A stretch of 17,587 nt of DNA from JBKJML01 sp046596415. GTDB lineage: Bacteria > Actinomycetota > Thermoleophilia > Gaiellales > Gaiellaceae. The notes below the pieces were generated by a model. It saw only the letters and a list, made by a program, of their open reading frames with translations, was not told where the DNA came from and ran no database searches. Within the stretch, counting starts at the first letter, position 1; each line of letters starts with the position of its first letter. Both the position numbers and the translations under genes were made by a program. The stretch lies in NCBI GenBank assembly GCA_046596415.1, contig JBKJML010000001.1:1-17587 (forward strand), read 5' to 3'. Below, one piece after another: positions 1-7,790 of the stretch.

Positions 1-618
1 AACGTCACGCTGATCTTCTCGCTCGAACGCCACGCAGCGGTCGCCGAGGCCTACCTACGCGGGCTCGAGCGGCTCGTCGCGGGCGGCGGCGATCCGTCGA
101 GGGTCGCCTCTGTCGCGAGCTTCTTCATTTCACGTGTCGATACCGAGGCCGACAAGCTCCTCGTGGCTCTGAGCCACGAGGAGCTGGCGGGGAAGCTCGC
201 GATCGCGAACGCGAAGCTCGCCTACGAGCACTACCAGGAGGTGTTCTCCGGCGAGCGGTGGGAGTACCTCGCGGCGAAGGGCGCGACGGCGCAGCGCTGC
301 CTTTGGGCCTCCACCTCGACGAAGAATCCGAAGTACCGCGACGTGATGTACGTCGAGGAGCTGATCGGACCCGACACCGTGAACACGATGCCGGCCGAGA
401 CGATCGTCGCCTTCCAGGATCACGGCGAGGTGCACGACACGCTGACGAAGGACGTCGACGGTGCGCGGAAGCTGCTCGCCGCCCTGACGAAGGCGGGCGT
501 CGACTACGACGACGTCGTCGAGACACTCGAGGCGGAAGGGGTGCAGAAGTTCGCCGACTCGTTCACGGAGCTGCTCGACGGCATCCGTGCCAAGCGCGGC
601 GAGCTCGCCACGGCATGA
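1..618 (+). CDS. tal: Transaldolase, 3' portion (5' end outside window)
   Basis: Transaldolase moves a dihydroxyacetone unit between sugar phosphates in the non-oxidative pentose phosphate pathway, in the cytoplasm. The frame is open from base 1 to a TGA at 616-618, giving 205 C-terminal residues. It begins NVTLIFS, the strand that follows the Schiff-base lysine strand in this family, so the catalytic lysine lies upstream of the window. Later landmarks are SFFISRVD, QRCLWASTSTKNP with its phosphate-binding region, and NTMPAETI, all typical of the long actinobacterial/cyanobacterial transaldolase type. The stop overlaps the pgi start as ATGA, so translation of the two is probably coupled. In many bacteria these two proteins are one fused polypeptide. 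A 5' gene such as tkt may precede it, but that cannot be seen. Identification is firm; only the N-terminus is missing. Confidence 0.95.
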   Translation, partial: NVTLIFSLERHAAVAEAYLRGLERLVAGGGDPSRVASVASFFISRVDTEADKLLVALSHEELAGKLAIANAKLAYEHYQEVFSGERWEYLAAKGATAQRCLWASTSTKNPKYRDVMYVEELIGPDTVNTMPAETIVAFQDHGEVHDTLTKDVDGARKLLAALTKAGVDYDDVVETLEAEGVQKFADSFTELLDGIRAKRGELATA

Positions 619-1964
619 GCGCCTCGCTCGTCGAGCGCATCTGGGCGCGAGACGCGTCGGTCTGGACGTCCTCCGGTGAGGAAGCCTGGCTCGGGTGGCT
701 CGACGAGCCGGCCCGGATGCGCGCGCTCGTACCCGAGCTCGTGGCGTTCGCCGGGGCGACGGTCGAGGAGTTCGACAGCGTGGTCCTGCTCGGCATGGGC
801 GGCTCGAGCCTGGCGCCCGAGGTACTGCGCCGGAGCTTCGGCGTCGAGTCGCTGCACGTCCTGGATACAACGCATCCTCAAGCGATCCGGCGGCTCGAGG
901 CGTCGCTCGACCTCGAACGCACGCTCTTCGTCGTCTCCTCGAAGTCCGGCTCGACGCTCGAGACGCGCTCGCATCTCGACCACTTCTGGGAGCGGACGAA
1001 CGGGCGCGGCGCTTCGTTCGCGGCCGTCACCGACCCCGGCTCCGACCTCGACCGGACGGCGCGTGAACGCCGCTTTCGGGCCGTCTTCGCAGGCGTCCCC
1101 GAAATCGGCGGCCGCTATTCGGCTCTCTCGCCGTTCGGTCTCGTACCCGCGGCGCTGATGGGCATCGAGCTCGAGCGACTGCTCGACCGTGCGGTCGAGC
1201 TGGCCGACGCCTGCCGGCTCGACGAGGGGAATCCGGGCTTCGAGCTCGGCAGCGAGCTCGGCGAGCGCTGGCACGAGGGCCGCGACAAGGTGTGCATCGA
1301 CGAGACGCCCGGCAGCTTCGGCCTCTGGGCCGAGCAGCTCATTGCGGAATCGACCGGCAAAGACGGCAAGGGTCTCGTCCCGGCACCGGGCGAGAGCCCG
1401 GCCGGGCCCGACCGCCAGCGGGGCGAGGTGCGCCTCCCCGACGCCTACGCGCTCGGAGAGGAGTTCTTCCGCTGGGAGTTCGCGACCGCCGTCGCAGGTC
1501 ACCTGCTCGGCATCAACCCGTTCGACCAGCCGAACGTCCAGGCCGCGAAGGACAAGACCGCCGAAGTGTTGGTGGCCGGCGAGCCGAACCTCGAGCCCGA
1601 CGGTTCGGTCGACGAGCTGCTCGCCTCGGCGCGGGAGGGCGACTACGTCTGCATCCAGGCGTTCATCGATCCTGCCCGAGCCGGCGAGCTTGCTCCGCTC
1701 GAGGAGCGAGCCCACAAAACGGGTTGTGTGGTCACGACGGGGCTCGGCCCCCGCTACCTGCATTCGACCGGCCAGCTCCACAAGGGCGGCCCCAACACCG
1801 GCCTTTTTATCCAGGTCGTCGACGACACCGGGGACGAGCTGCCGATTCCTGGCCGGGAGTTCGGCTTCGGCCGCCTGATCCGGGCGCAGGCGGCGGGCGA
1901 CTACGCCTCGCTCAAGGAACGCGGCCGTCGCGTCGCGCGAATCCGACTGGAAGGAGGAGCCTGA
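615..1964 (+). CDS. pgi: Glucose-6-phosphate isomerase, short form (449 aa)
   Basis: This enzyme interconverts glucose-6-P and fructose-6-P, linking glycolysis to the pentose phosphate enzymes encoded on both sides. The ATG at 615 overlaps the tal stop (ATGA); there is no clear ribosome binding site, which fits translational coupling. Family landmarks are GMGGSSLAPEV at residues 60-70, the sugar-phosphate SIS motif SSKSGST at 108-114, EIGGRYSALSP at 163-173, NPFDQPNVQAAKD at 301-313, and a GQLHKGGPN motif near the C-terminus. The sequence is closer to the Pgi half of bifunctional transaldolase/phosphoglucose isomerase proteins than to the roughly 550-residue classical Pgi. The frame also stays open upstream inside tal, in the -1 frame relative to tal, but a start earlier than 615 would lie within transaldolase coding sequence. 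The 3' end overlaps gnd by one base. Function is confident; strict substrate specificity is inferred. Confidence 0.93.
   Translation: MSASLVERIWARDASVWTSSGEEAWLGWLDEPARMRALVPELVAFAGATVEEFDSVVLLGMGGSSLAPEVLRRSFGVESLHVLDTTHPQAIRRLEASLDLERTLFVVSSKSGSTLETRSHLDHFWERTNGRGASFAAVTDPGSDLDRTARERRFRAVFAGVPEIGGRYSALSPFGLVPAALMGIELERLLDRAVELADACRLDEGNPGFELGSELGERWHEGRDKVCIDETPGSFGLWAEQLIAESTGKDGKGLVPAPGESPAGPDRQRGEVRLPDAYALGEEFFRWEFATAVAGHLLGINPFDQPNVQAAKDKTAEVLVAGEPNLEPDGSVDELLASAREGDYVCIQAFIDPARAGELAPLEERAHKTGCVVTTGLGPRYLHSTGQLHKGGPNTGLFIQVVDDTGDELPIPGREFGFGRLIRAQAAGDYASLKERGRRVARIRLEGGA
1951..1958 (+). promoter_or_regulatory. Strong Shine-Dalgarno site for gnd
   Basis: AAGGAGGA lies within the last codons of pgi, five bases before the ATG at 1964. 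It fixes the gnd start and is the best ribosome binding site in this operon, so gnd may be translated independently of pgi. Confidence 0.8.
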
Positions 1965-2869
1965 TGCAACTCGGCATGGTGGGCCTCGGCCGGATGGGAT
2001 CCGGCATGACGAAACGCCTCGAGCAGTTCGGCCACGAGGTGAAGACCTACGATCCGCAGGTCGACTCGACCGCGAAGTCGCTACGCGCGCTCGCGAAGCA
2101 GCTGGACGCGCCACGCCACGTCTGGATGATGGTTCCTTCCGGGAAGGTCACGGAGGACACGTTCCAGAAGCTGCTCGGGATCCTCGAGCCGGGCGACGCG
2201 ATCGTCGATGGTGGCAACTCGAACTTCCGCGACTCCCAGCGCCACTACGCGGAGGCGCGCAAGCAGAAGATCTCCTTCGTCGATGTCGGCGTCTCCGGTG
2301 GAGTGTGGGGGCTCGAGTTCGGCTTCTGCCTGATGTCCGGCGGCGACAAGGGCGTTAATCGGCGCCTGAAGCCCGTCTTCGAGTCACTCGCCCCGGAGAA
2401 CGGCTGGGCCCATGTCGGCCCCTCGGGCGCCGGCCATTTCACGAAGATGATCCACAACGGGATCGAATACGGGTTGATGCAGGCCTACGCCGAGGGCTTC
2501 GAGATCATGCGTCACTCCGAGTTCCCGCTCGACCTCGAGGAGATCGCGGGCATCTGGCGTTACGGCTCGGTCGTCCGCTCCTGGCTGCTGGAGCTCCTCC
2601 ACTCCGCTTTCGAGCAGGAGGGCGGGCACCTCGACGGGATCGCCCCCTACGTTCAGGACTCCGGCGAGGGCCGTTGGACGATCGCCGCGGCGATCGACGA
2701 GAGCATTCCTGCACCGGTCATCTCCGCGGCGCTCTTCGCCCGTTTCGCGTCGCGCCAGGACGAGGGCTCGTTCGCCGCGCGCGTCAACGCTGCGCTCCGC
2801 AACCAGTTCGGCGGGCACGCCGTCAAGGCGGTCGAGAAGGCGAAGGCATCGTCGCAGGATCCCCGGTGA
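1964..2869 (+). CDS. gnd: 6-phosphogluconate dehydrogenase (decarboxylating), short NAD-type, 301 aa
   Basis: It oxidatively decarboxylates 6-phosphogluconate to ribulose-5-P, the second dehydrogenase of the oxidative pentose phosphate pathway. The N-terminal Rossmann loop GMVGLGRMGSGM (residues 4-15) is followed by an acidic residue, D30, at the end of the second strand. NADP-preferring forms carry N-R-T at this site, so NAD preference is likely, as known for the roughly 300-residue GndA/YqeC subfamily (the classical form has about 470 residues). VDGGNSN is at 81-87, SGG at 111-113, and the catalytic lysine and acid are K161 and E168 within FTKMIHNGIEYG, with the same seven-residue spacing as K183/E190 of the sheep enzyme. 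The ATG at 1964 overlaps the pgi stop (TGATG). The 3' end overlaps the zwf GTG start. Cofactor choice is inference from D30 and length. Confidence 0.94.
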   Translation: MQLGMVGLGRMGSGMTKRLEQFGHEVKTYDPQVDSTAKSLRALAKQLDAPRHVWMMVPSGKVTEDTFQKLLGILEPGDAIVDGGNSNFRDSQRHYAEARKQKISFVDVGVSGGVWGLEFGFCLMSGGDKGVNRRLKPVFESLAPENGWAHVGPSGAGHFTKMIHNGIEYGLMQAYAEGFEIMRHSEFPLDLEEIAGIWRYGSVVRSWLLELLHSAFEQEGGHLDGIAPYVQDSGEGRWTIAAAIDESIPAPVISAALFARFASRQDEGSFAARVNAALRNQFGGHAVKAVEKAKASSQDPR

Positions 2870-4368
2870 GCGACGCCAACCCGCTCCTTGAGGGGCTCCA
2901 CCTGCGGCGGCAGCCCGAGCCGTGCGCGCTCGTCATCTTCGGCGCCTCCGGCGACCTGACGCAGCGCAAGATCTTCCCTGCGCTGTACGCGCTCGCGGTT
3001 CGGCAGCTCCTGCCCGACCGGTTCGGCATCGTCGGCGTGGCCCGGACCGAGCAGACGACCAAGCAGTTCGTCGCGGCGATGAAGAAGGCGATCAAGCAGC
3101 ACGCCCGTGACGACTTCCGCGAGGACGTCTGGGAGGCGCTCGTTGCCGGGATGCGCTACGTCGCGACCGATTTCGCCGACGAGGCGGGCAACAACGCCGT
3201 GCTGGCGGTGCTGAACGAGCTCGACGAGACACGCGGCACCGCCGGCAACCGCGTCTACTACCTCGCCGTCCCGCCCGTCGCGTTCGAGAAGATCGTCCAG
3301 GAGGTGGGCGAGCGGCGCTCGACCGAGGGCTGGACGCGGCTGATCGTCGAGAAGCCCTTCGGGCGCGACGCAGCGTCCGCCCAGGAGCTGAACGAGATGC
3401 TCCAGCAGTGGTACCGCGAGGACGAGGTCTTCCGGATCGACCACTACCTCGGCAAGGAGACGGTGCAGAACATGCTCGCACTGCGGTTCGCGAACGGCAT
3501 CTTCGAGCCGATCTGGAACCGGCAGTTCATCGACCACGTCCAGATCACGGTTGCCGAGTCGATCGGGGTCGAGGGACGAGCCGGCTTCTACGAGTCGGCG
3601 GGTGCGATCCGCGACATCTTCCAGAATCACCTGCTCCAGCTCGTGGCGCTCACCGCGATGGAGCCACCGATCGACTTCACGGCCGACTCGGTCCGGAACG
3701 AGAAGGTGAAGGTGTTGCGCTCGATCCACACGCCAGGCCCGAAATCGGTGATCCGCGGCCAGTACGGGCGCGGCTTCGTCGAGGGCGCCGAGGTGCCCGG
3801 CTACCGCGAAGAGCCGGGTGTCGCGGGCGATTCGATGACCGAGACGTTCGTCGCGGCGAAGCTTTACGTCGACAACTGGCGCTGGGCGGACACGCCGTTC
3901 TACGTTCGCGCTGGCAAGCGGCTCGCGCGGCGTGAGACGACGATCGCGATCCAGTTCAAGAGCGCCCCCCATCCTCCGTTCGAGGAGATCGCGGGCGACG
4001 GCCTGCGCCCGAACGTCCTCCTGATCCACGTCCAGCCCGACGAGGGTGTCTCGCTCGCGATCGGTGCCAAGGTGCCGGGCCAGGGGATGACGATCCGAAC
4101 CGTCCACATGGACTTCCTCTACGGCGGCGCCTTCCGCACCGGCCTGCCGGAGGCGTACGAGCGCCTGATCCTCGACTGCATGCTCGGCGACGCGACGCTC
4201 TTCACCCGTTCCGACGAGGTCGCCGAGCAGTGGGCGCTCGTCGACACGATCGTCGCTGCGTGGAAGCGCGACCGGCCGAGCCTCCCGAACTACGAGGCCG
4301 GCAGCTGGGGCCCGAGCTCGGCGGACGATCTGATGCACCGGGACGGGCGGTCGTGGCGCAGACACTGA
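2866..4368 (+). CDS. zwf: Glucose-6-phosphate 1-dehydrogenase (500 aa)
   Basis: It oxidises glucose-6-P to 6-phosphoglucono-lactone and is the entry enzyme of the oxidative pentose phosphate pathway. The dinucleotide-binding signature GASGDLTQRK is at residues 26-35, EKPFG starts at 162, and the substrate/active-site signature RIDHYLGK spans 190-197 (D192, H193, K197). The family's general-base histidine matches H255 in the QNHLLQ segment. Length is normal. The GTG at 2866 overlaps the gnd TGA (GTGA) with a weak AGGA site at 2856-2859; the next gene, opcA, starts inside its last codons. Position beside opcA is the standard actinobacterial and cyanobacterial arrangement, in which OpcA is needed for assembly or activation of the Zwf multimer. 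The annotation is secure. Confidence 0.97.
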   Translation: MSDANPLLEGLHLRRQPEPCALVIFGASGDLTQRKIFPALYALAVRQLLPDRFGIVGVARTEQTTKQFVAAMKKAIKQHARDDFREDVWEALVAGMRYVATDFADEAGNNAVLAVLNELDETRGTAGNRVYYLAVPPVAFEKIVQEVGERRSTEGWTRLIVEKPFGRDAASAQELNEMLQQWYREDEVFRIDHYLGKETVQNMLALRFANGIFEPIWNRQFIDHVQITVAESIGVEGRAGFYESAGAIRDIFQNHLLQLVALTAMEPPIDFTADSVRNEKVKVLRSIHTPGPKSVIRGQYGRGFVEGAEVPGYREEPGVAGDSMTETFVAAKLYVDNWRWADTPFYVRAGKRLARRETTIAIQFKSAPHPPFEEIAGDGLRPNVLLIHVQPDEGVSLAIGAKVPGQGMTIRTVHMDFLYGGAFRTGLPEAYERLILDCMLGDATLFTRSDEVAEQWALVDTIVAAWKRDRPSLPNYEAGSWGPSSADDLMHRDGRSWRRH

Positions 4369-5201
4369 CCTCGACGACGATCGCGGCGATCGAGCAGGCG
4401 CTGAGCGAGGAGCGCGCGGAGGGGGCGCTGCGGACGAGCGTCATGACGCATGTCGTCTGGGCGCCGAAGCCGTGGCTCAAGGCCGCGGAGAGCACCCTGG
4501 CGGCGCTGGAGGAGCGCCACCCGTCGCGGACCGTCGTGCTGACACCCGCTCCGACCCTCAAGGACGGGATCGACGCGCTCGTCGACCTCCGCACGTTCGA
4601 GGTCGAGGACTCGACCCGCGCGATCGGCTCCGAGGTCGTCCGGGTGAAACTGAAGGGCGCACGCTCCCACGCGCCGGCTTCGGTCGTCGCGCCGCTCCTG
4701 ATCAGTGATCTGCCCGCCTTCTGCCGCTGGCGCGGCGAGCCCGCGTGGGGGAAGCCGGAGCTCGAGCAGATCATCGGCGTCGTCGACCGCTTCGTCGTCG
4801 ACTCGGGCGAGTGGGAAGGCCTTCCCGGCGGGTACTCGCGCCTGGCGGAGCTGTTCGGCGACGTCGCGGTGTCGGATATCGCCTGGGCGCGCACGCGCTC
4901 GTGGCGGGTGTGTCTCGCGGCGCTCTGGCCCGAGATTCGACTCGTCGGCTGCCTCGAGGTCACCGGGCCACAGGCCGACGCCCTCCTCCTGGTGGGCTGG
5001 CTGCGGTCGCGCCTGCGCAAGCACGTCGAGCTCGACCTCAAACCGGGCAAGAGCCTCCGCCGGGTCGCAGTCGACGGCGTCCAGGTCACCTTGCCGGTTG
5101 CCGACGGTCTCAGTGCGAGCGACCTGCTCTCCGAGCAGCTCGACGTCTTCGGCCGCGACCCGATCTACGAGGCCGCCGTCGTGGCCGCAGCGGAGCGCTA
5201 G
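4353..5201 (+). CDS. opcA: Glucose-6-phosphate dehydrogenase assembly/activator protein OpcA (282 aa)
   Basis: OpcA is a non-catalytic partner that promotes assembly or activity of Zwf in actinobacteria and cyanobacteria. The protein shows the family pattern: N-terminal segment with TSVMTHVVW, then SEVVRVKLKG, a DLPAFCRWRGEP motif with C124, a central GWLRSRL helix, and a C-terminal DLLSEQLDVFGRDPIYE. I chose the GTG at 4353, which overlaps the zwf 3' end by 16 bases; the next in-frame ATG at 4444 would remove the conserved N-terminus. The cyanobacterial C-terminal redox cysteines are not present at the end of this protein, so thioredoxin control of that type is not expected. Its TAG stop lies in the CTAG that also ends the convergent hisN. 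In other actinobacteria pgl often follows opcA, but not here. Confidence 0.93.
   Translation: MAQTLTSTTIAAIEQALSEERAEGALRTSVMTHVVWAPKPWLKAAESTLAALEERHPSRTVVLTPAPTLKDGIDALVDLRTFEVEDSTRAIGSEVVRVKLKGARSHAPASVVAPLLISDLPAFCRWRGEPAWGKPELEQIIGVVDRFVVDSGEWEGLPGGYSRLAELFGDVAVSDIAWARTRSWRVCLAALWPEIRLVGCLEVTGPQADALLLVGWLRSRLRKHVELDLKPGKSLRRVAVDGVQVTLPVADGLSASDLLSEQLDVFGRDPIYEAAVVAAAER
5198..5201. other. Shared stop palindrome CTAG (opcA / hisN)
   Basis: The four bases CTAG, inside GCTAGC at 5197-5202, give TAG on the + strand (5199-5201, end of opcA) and TAG on the - strand (5200-5198, end of hisN). The convergent genes therefore overlap by four bases with no room for an intergenic terminator. Confidence 0.95.
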
Positions 5202-5929
5202 CCGGCCAGCGCGGCGAGGGCGATGTCGTGCAGGTGTCCGTTCGAGGCCAGCGCGCTGCCGCCGTCGGCGGTGTCGACGCCGCGAAAGTCGGTGAGCCGC
5301 CCCCCGGCCTCCTCGACGATCAGCTTCGGCGCCGCGAGATCCCACAGGTTCGCTTGCGCCTCGACGCAGACGTCGACGGCCCCCTCTGCGAGCAGCATGT
5401 ACTGCCAGAAGTCCCCGAAGCCGCGCGCCGCCCAGGCGTGTTCCGAGAGCGAGAAGAAGCCGGCGGGCTGGCCGGTGAGGCTCGTGAAGGTGACGACGGC
5501 GTCCTCGACCCGCTCGATGCCGGAGACGGCGAGCCGCCGACCCTCCGACCAGGCACCGCCGCCTCGTTCGGCCCACCAGCGTCGGCCAAGCGCCGGCGCG
5601 GAGACGACCGCGACGCGGTCCTCGAGCGCGATCAGCGTTGCGAAGAGCGGGATGCCTCGCACGTAGTTCTTCGTTGCGTCGATCGGGTCGAGGATCCAGC
5701 GGTCGCCCAGGCCCGAGTCCGCCCCCTGCTCCTCACCGACTACCACCTCTCCCTGTCGCTCGGCGGCGATGCGGGCGCGCAGCGTCTCCTCGACGGCCTG
5801 GTCGGCCTCGGAGACAGGCGTCAGGTCGGGCTTCGTCTCGACGCGCAGGTCGGCCGCGCGAAAGCGACCGAGCGTGATCTCATCGGCCGTGTCTGCGAGT
5901 GAGAGTGCGAAGGCGAGGTCTGGCCCCAC
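5198..5929 (-). CDS. hisN: Inositol-monophosphatase-family phosphatase, HisN-type histidinol-phosphatase (243 aa)
   Basis: This is a metal-dependent phosphatase of the inositol monophosphatase fold. The closest recognisable subgroup is actinobacterial histidinol-phosphatase HisN, which removes phosphate from histidinol-phosphate in histidine synthesis. Metal and substrate residues are E66 in VVGEEQG, D81/I83/D84 in WILDPIDATKN, and D197 in NLWDLAAP. The segments after the metal site (YVRGIPLFATLIAL) and RGFGDFWQYMLLAEGA at about 169-184 are characteristic of HisN rather than of SuhB or CysQ. The usual DPIDGT glycine is alanine here (A85). The start is a GTG at 5929, ten bases after the preceding gene's stop, with no visible ribosome binding site, suggesting coupled translation as the last gene of the - strand run. 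It lies away from other his genes, so substrate assignment is by family only; a broader sugar-phosphatase role remains possible. Confidence 0.85.
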   Translation of the reverse strand: MGPDLAFALSLADTADEITLGRFRAADLRVETKPDLTPVSEADQAVEETLRARIAAERQGEVVVGEEQGADSGLGDRWILDPIDATKNYVRGIPLFATLIALEDRVAVVSAPALGRRWWAERGGGAWSEGRRLAVSGIERVEDAVVTFTSLTGQPAGFFSLSEHAWAARGFGDFWQYMLLAEGAVDVCVEAQANLWDLAAPKLIVEEAGGRLTDFRGVDTADGGSALASNGHLHDIALAALAG

Positions 5930-5939
5930 CTGCGCGACA

Positions 5940-7769
5940 CTACCGCCCGGCGCGCGGGAGGACCGAGAAGGACGGTGCGGAGACCGTGACGCCGAGCGGC
6001 TCGGACCAACTCATCTGCGGGCGCTTCGGCAGGCCGTAGTTGAGGCCGCGAACGCGGTAGGACCACTTGCCGGGCGTGAGCGGGAGCACGACCGACGTGG
6101 AGGGCGTCTTGACGCTGCCGACCGCCTTCCAGGGGTACTCGGTCTTGCTCCATTGCACCTCGTAGGACGTGGCGCCGAGCGCCGGCTGCCAGGCGACGAT
6201 CGGCGTGCCGTAGAAGGAGGGCTTCACCTGCGAGGCGGTGACGAGGAGCCCCCGTGGCGAGAGACCGCTCGCAAACGGGCTGCGGGCCGAGGCTGTGACG
6301 GGCGGGCTCGTCTTGCCGAAGCGCATCACGCGGCCGGACTGGCAGGCGTCCTGGGGCAGCTCCGTCTCGCGGTACTCGACCGGGATCGGCGCTCCGACGG
6401 GAGGCGGGGGATCGACCGGTTTCTGCACGATCATGACCGGGACGACGGTCCAGTAGTAGCCGCCGGCCGGCCAGGACGTGTCCCAGAGGTCGACCTTCGC
6501 GGCGGCGGGCGTGGCAGACGCAGACGATCCGGCCGCGGGCGCCGCGGCCGCAGCGTCGCCGGCCTCGGTCGTCGTCGACACCGTCCCGTCGAGCATGTAC
6601 GCCTCACCCTCCTTGCCTGTTACGAGCGTGTTCAGGCGTGCGCTCGCGACCTTCAGCGTGTCGGCGGGGAGCGCCAGCGGCCCGCTCACGCGCGGCGCGT
6701 AGGCCGGGCCACCGACGATGGCGCCGCGGTAGACGATGTTGACGCAGTCGATATCGGTCGCCACGTAGACCCGGAAGAGCTCCACAGGCGTGCCGAAGAA
6801 GTAGTCGAGCGGCCCGCCGCGGTCACCCGAGAACACGAAGCCCGGAGTCAGCTCGTGGGCCTTCTCTGCGCCCCGGACGCTGACAGTGTCGGACACGGCA
6901 GCCGTATCGCTGAGGACGCCGAGCGAGAGGGGCGGGTTGACATGCGTGAAGATCTGCGTCCAGGGCCCGAAGGTCGTCACGGGGAGCCCGTTCGGAACCT
7001 CGCCGTAGAGCGTCCGCTTGGCGCGCACCCGCCAGTTGACGGAGGACGTCCAAAGGGGAGTGCGGTGGAACGTGTAGAGATCGCGGAGGTCGGCGACGTT
7101 CGTCGTCGTTGTGAAGACACGCTTGGCGCCGAAGAGCCAGACCTCGTAGGCGGTCGCTCCCTCGACGGGCGACCAACGAACGAGGCCCGCATACGGGCTG
7201 CGAAGGTCGGTGGGGAGCGTCGACCAGCGCATGTTGAAGCCGAACGGGTCGCTCCAAGGGGTCGCGCCGGTGGGGGTGATCGCCCGGACGTGGGCCCAGA
7301 GCGCGTAGGGGCTGCCGGTGATCCACGGCAGAGCGACGTCGACGGCGACAGCGGGCGAGCGGAGGTTGTCGTAGACCGAGGCGGCCTTGGCCGGGTTGAC
7401 CGGGGCGCCGGCGGCGCCGGCAACGGGCGTGGCCGCAGGGGCGGCACCGGTCGTCGTCGTCGAGGGTTTGCCCGGGTCGGCGGCCGAGTCGTCCGGAAGG
7501 TCGCTGTTGACGTTCGACCAGATGATCGCGTTGTCGCCGAAGCGCTTGCTCGTCGCGAGCTCGAACTCGTAGCGGATGGCACCTCGCACCGGCGTCCAAG
7601 CAAAGGCGGGCGTGCGGGAGAACTCGTGGCGCGTCGGCTCGTCGGCGCGGAGCTGGAACGCCTTCAGCCCGACCGGGGCTGAGAACGAGGAGGCGTCGGT
7701 ACGAGCCTGCACCGTCCCGGTGAGGACGAGCGCGAGGGCGCAGAGGGCGGCAAGACGGAGGCGATGCAT
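5940..7769 (-). CDS. Secreted protein with fibronectin-III-like repeats (609 aa), function unknown
   Basis: I recognise no enzyme family. Residues 1-22 form a signal peptide: basic MHRLR, a hydrophobic core, and a likely cleavage after VQA. No lipobox, C-terminal anchor or sorting motif is visible, so the product is probably exported and soluble or loosely wall-associated. The body shows a repeated beta-sandwich pattern: first half-motifs W-x-PV-x-GA-x-x-YE at about 58-69, 199-209 and 528-537, and second half-motifs such as NWRVRA (245-250), YALWAHVRA (155-163), YYWTVVP (438-444) and WSYRVRG (569-575). I infer about four fibronectin-III-like domains, near 50-180, 190-275, 295-450 and 520-598. 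Two Ala/Thr/Ser/Pro-rich loops (about 101-130 and 400-424) interrupt the first and third domains. The ATG at 7769 has a good ribosome binding site. It lies 21 bases after the amidase and 10 before hisN. Confidence 0.85.
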   Translation of the reverse strand: MHRLRLAALCALALVLTGTVQARTDASSFSAPVGLKAFQLRADEPTRHEFSRTPAFAWTPVRGAIRYEFELATSKRFGDNAIIWSNVNSDLPDDSAADPGKPSTTTTGAAPAATPVAGAAGAPVNPAKAASVYDNLRSPAVAVDVALPWITGSPYALWAHVRAITPTGATPWSDPFGFNMRWSTLPTDLRSPYAGLVRWSPVEGATAYEVWLFGAKRVFTTTTNVADLRDLYTFHRTPLWTSSVNWRVRAKRTLYGEVPNGLPVTTFGPWTQIFTHVNPPLSLGVLSDTAAVSDTVSVRGAEKAHELTPGFVFSGDRGGPLDYFFGTPVELFRVYVATDIDCVNIVYRGAIVGGPAYAPRVSGPLALPADTLKVASARLNTLVTGKEGEAYMLDGTVSTTTEAGDAAAAAPAAGSSASATPAAAKVDLWDTSWPAGGYYWTVVPVMIVQKPVDPPPPVGAPIPVEYRETELPQDACQSGRVMRFGKTSPPVTASARSPFASGLSPRGLLVTASQVKPSFYGTPIVAWQPALGATSYEVQWSKTEYPWKAVGSVKTPSTSVVLPLTPGKWSYRVRGLNYGLPKRPQMSWSEPLGVTVSAPSFSVLPRAGR

Positions 7770-7773
7770 CGTC

Positions 7774-7778
7774 CCTCC
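7774..7778 (-). promoter_or_regulatory. Shine-Dalgarno site for the fibronectin-III-like protein
   Basis: On the - strand GGAGG stands four bases before the ATG at 7769, in the 21-base gap after the amidase stop. It confirms the start that yields an intact signal peptide. Confidence 0.7.
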
Positions 7779-7790
7779 GTTTGTCGGCAG

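Noticed and set aside
504..2114. Long - strand open frame (536 codons) opposite tal, pgi and gnd
   Set aside because: It is antisense to clearly conserved enzymes, Arg/Ala/Glu-rich, and shows no family motif; such frames are common in high-GC DNA.
2653..4365. 570-codon - strand open frame opposite zwf
   Set aside because: Shadow of zwf codon bias; low-complexity composition without motifs.
6520..6560. GC-rich alternating sequence resembling a terminator stem
   Set aside because: It is Ala-codon repetition within the second low-complexity loop, with no following T-run.
7395..7440. GC-rich palindromic stretch that could form a hairpin
   Set aside because: It encodes the Ala/Gly/Pro loop of the secreted protein; the symmetry comes from repetitive codons and it lies mid-gene.
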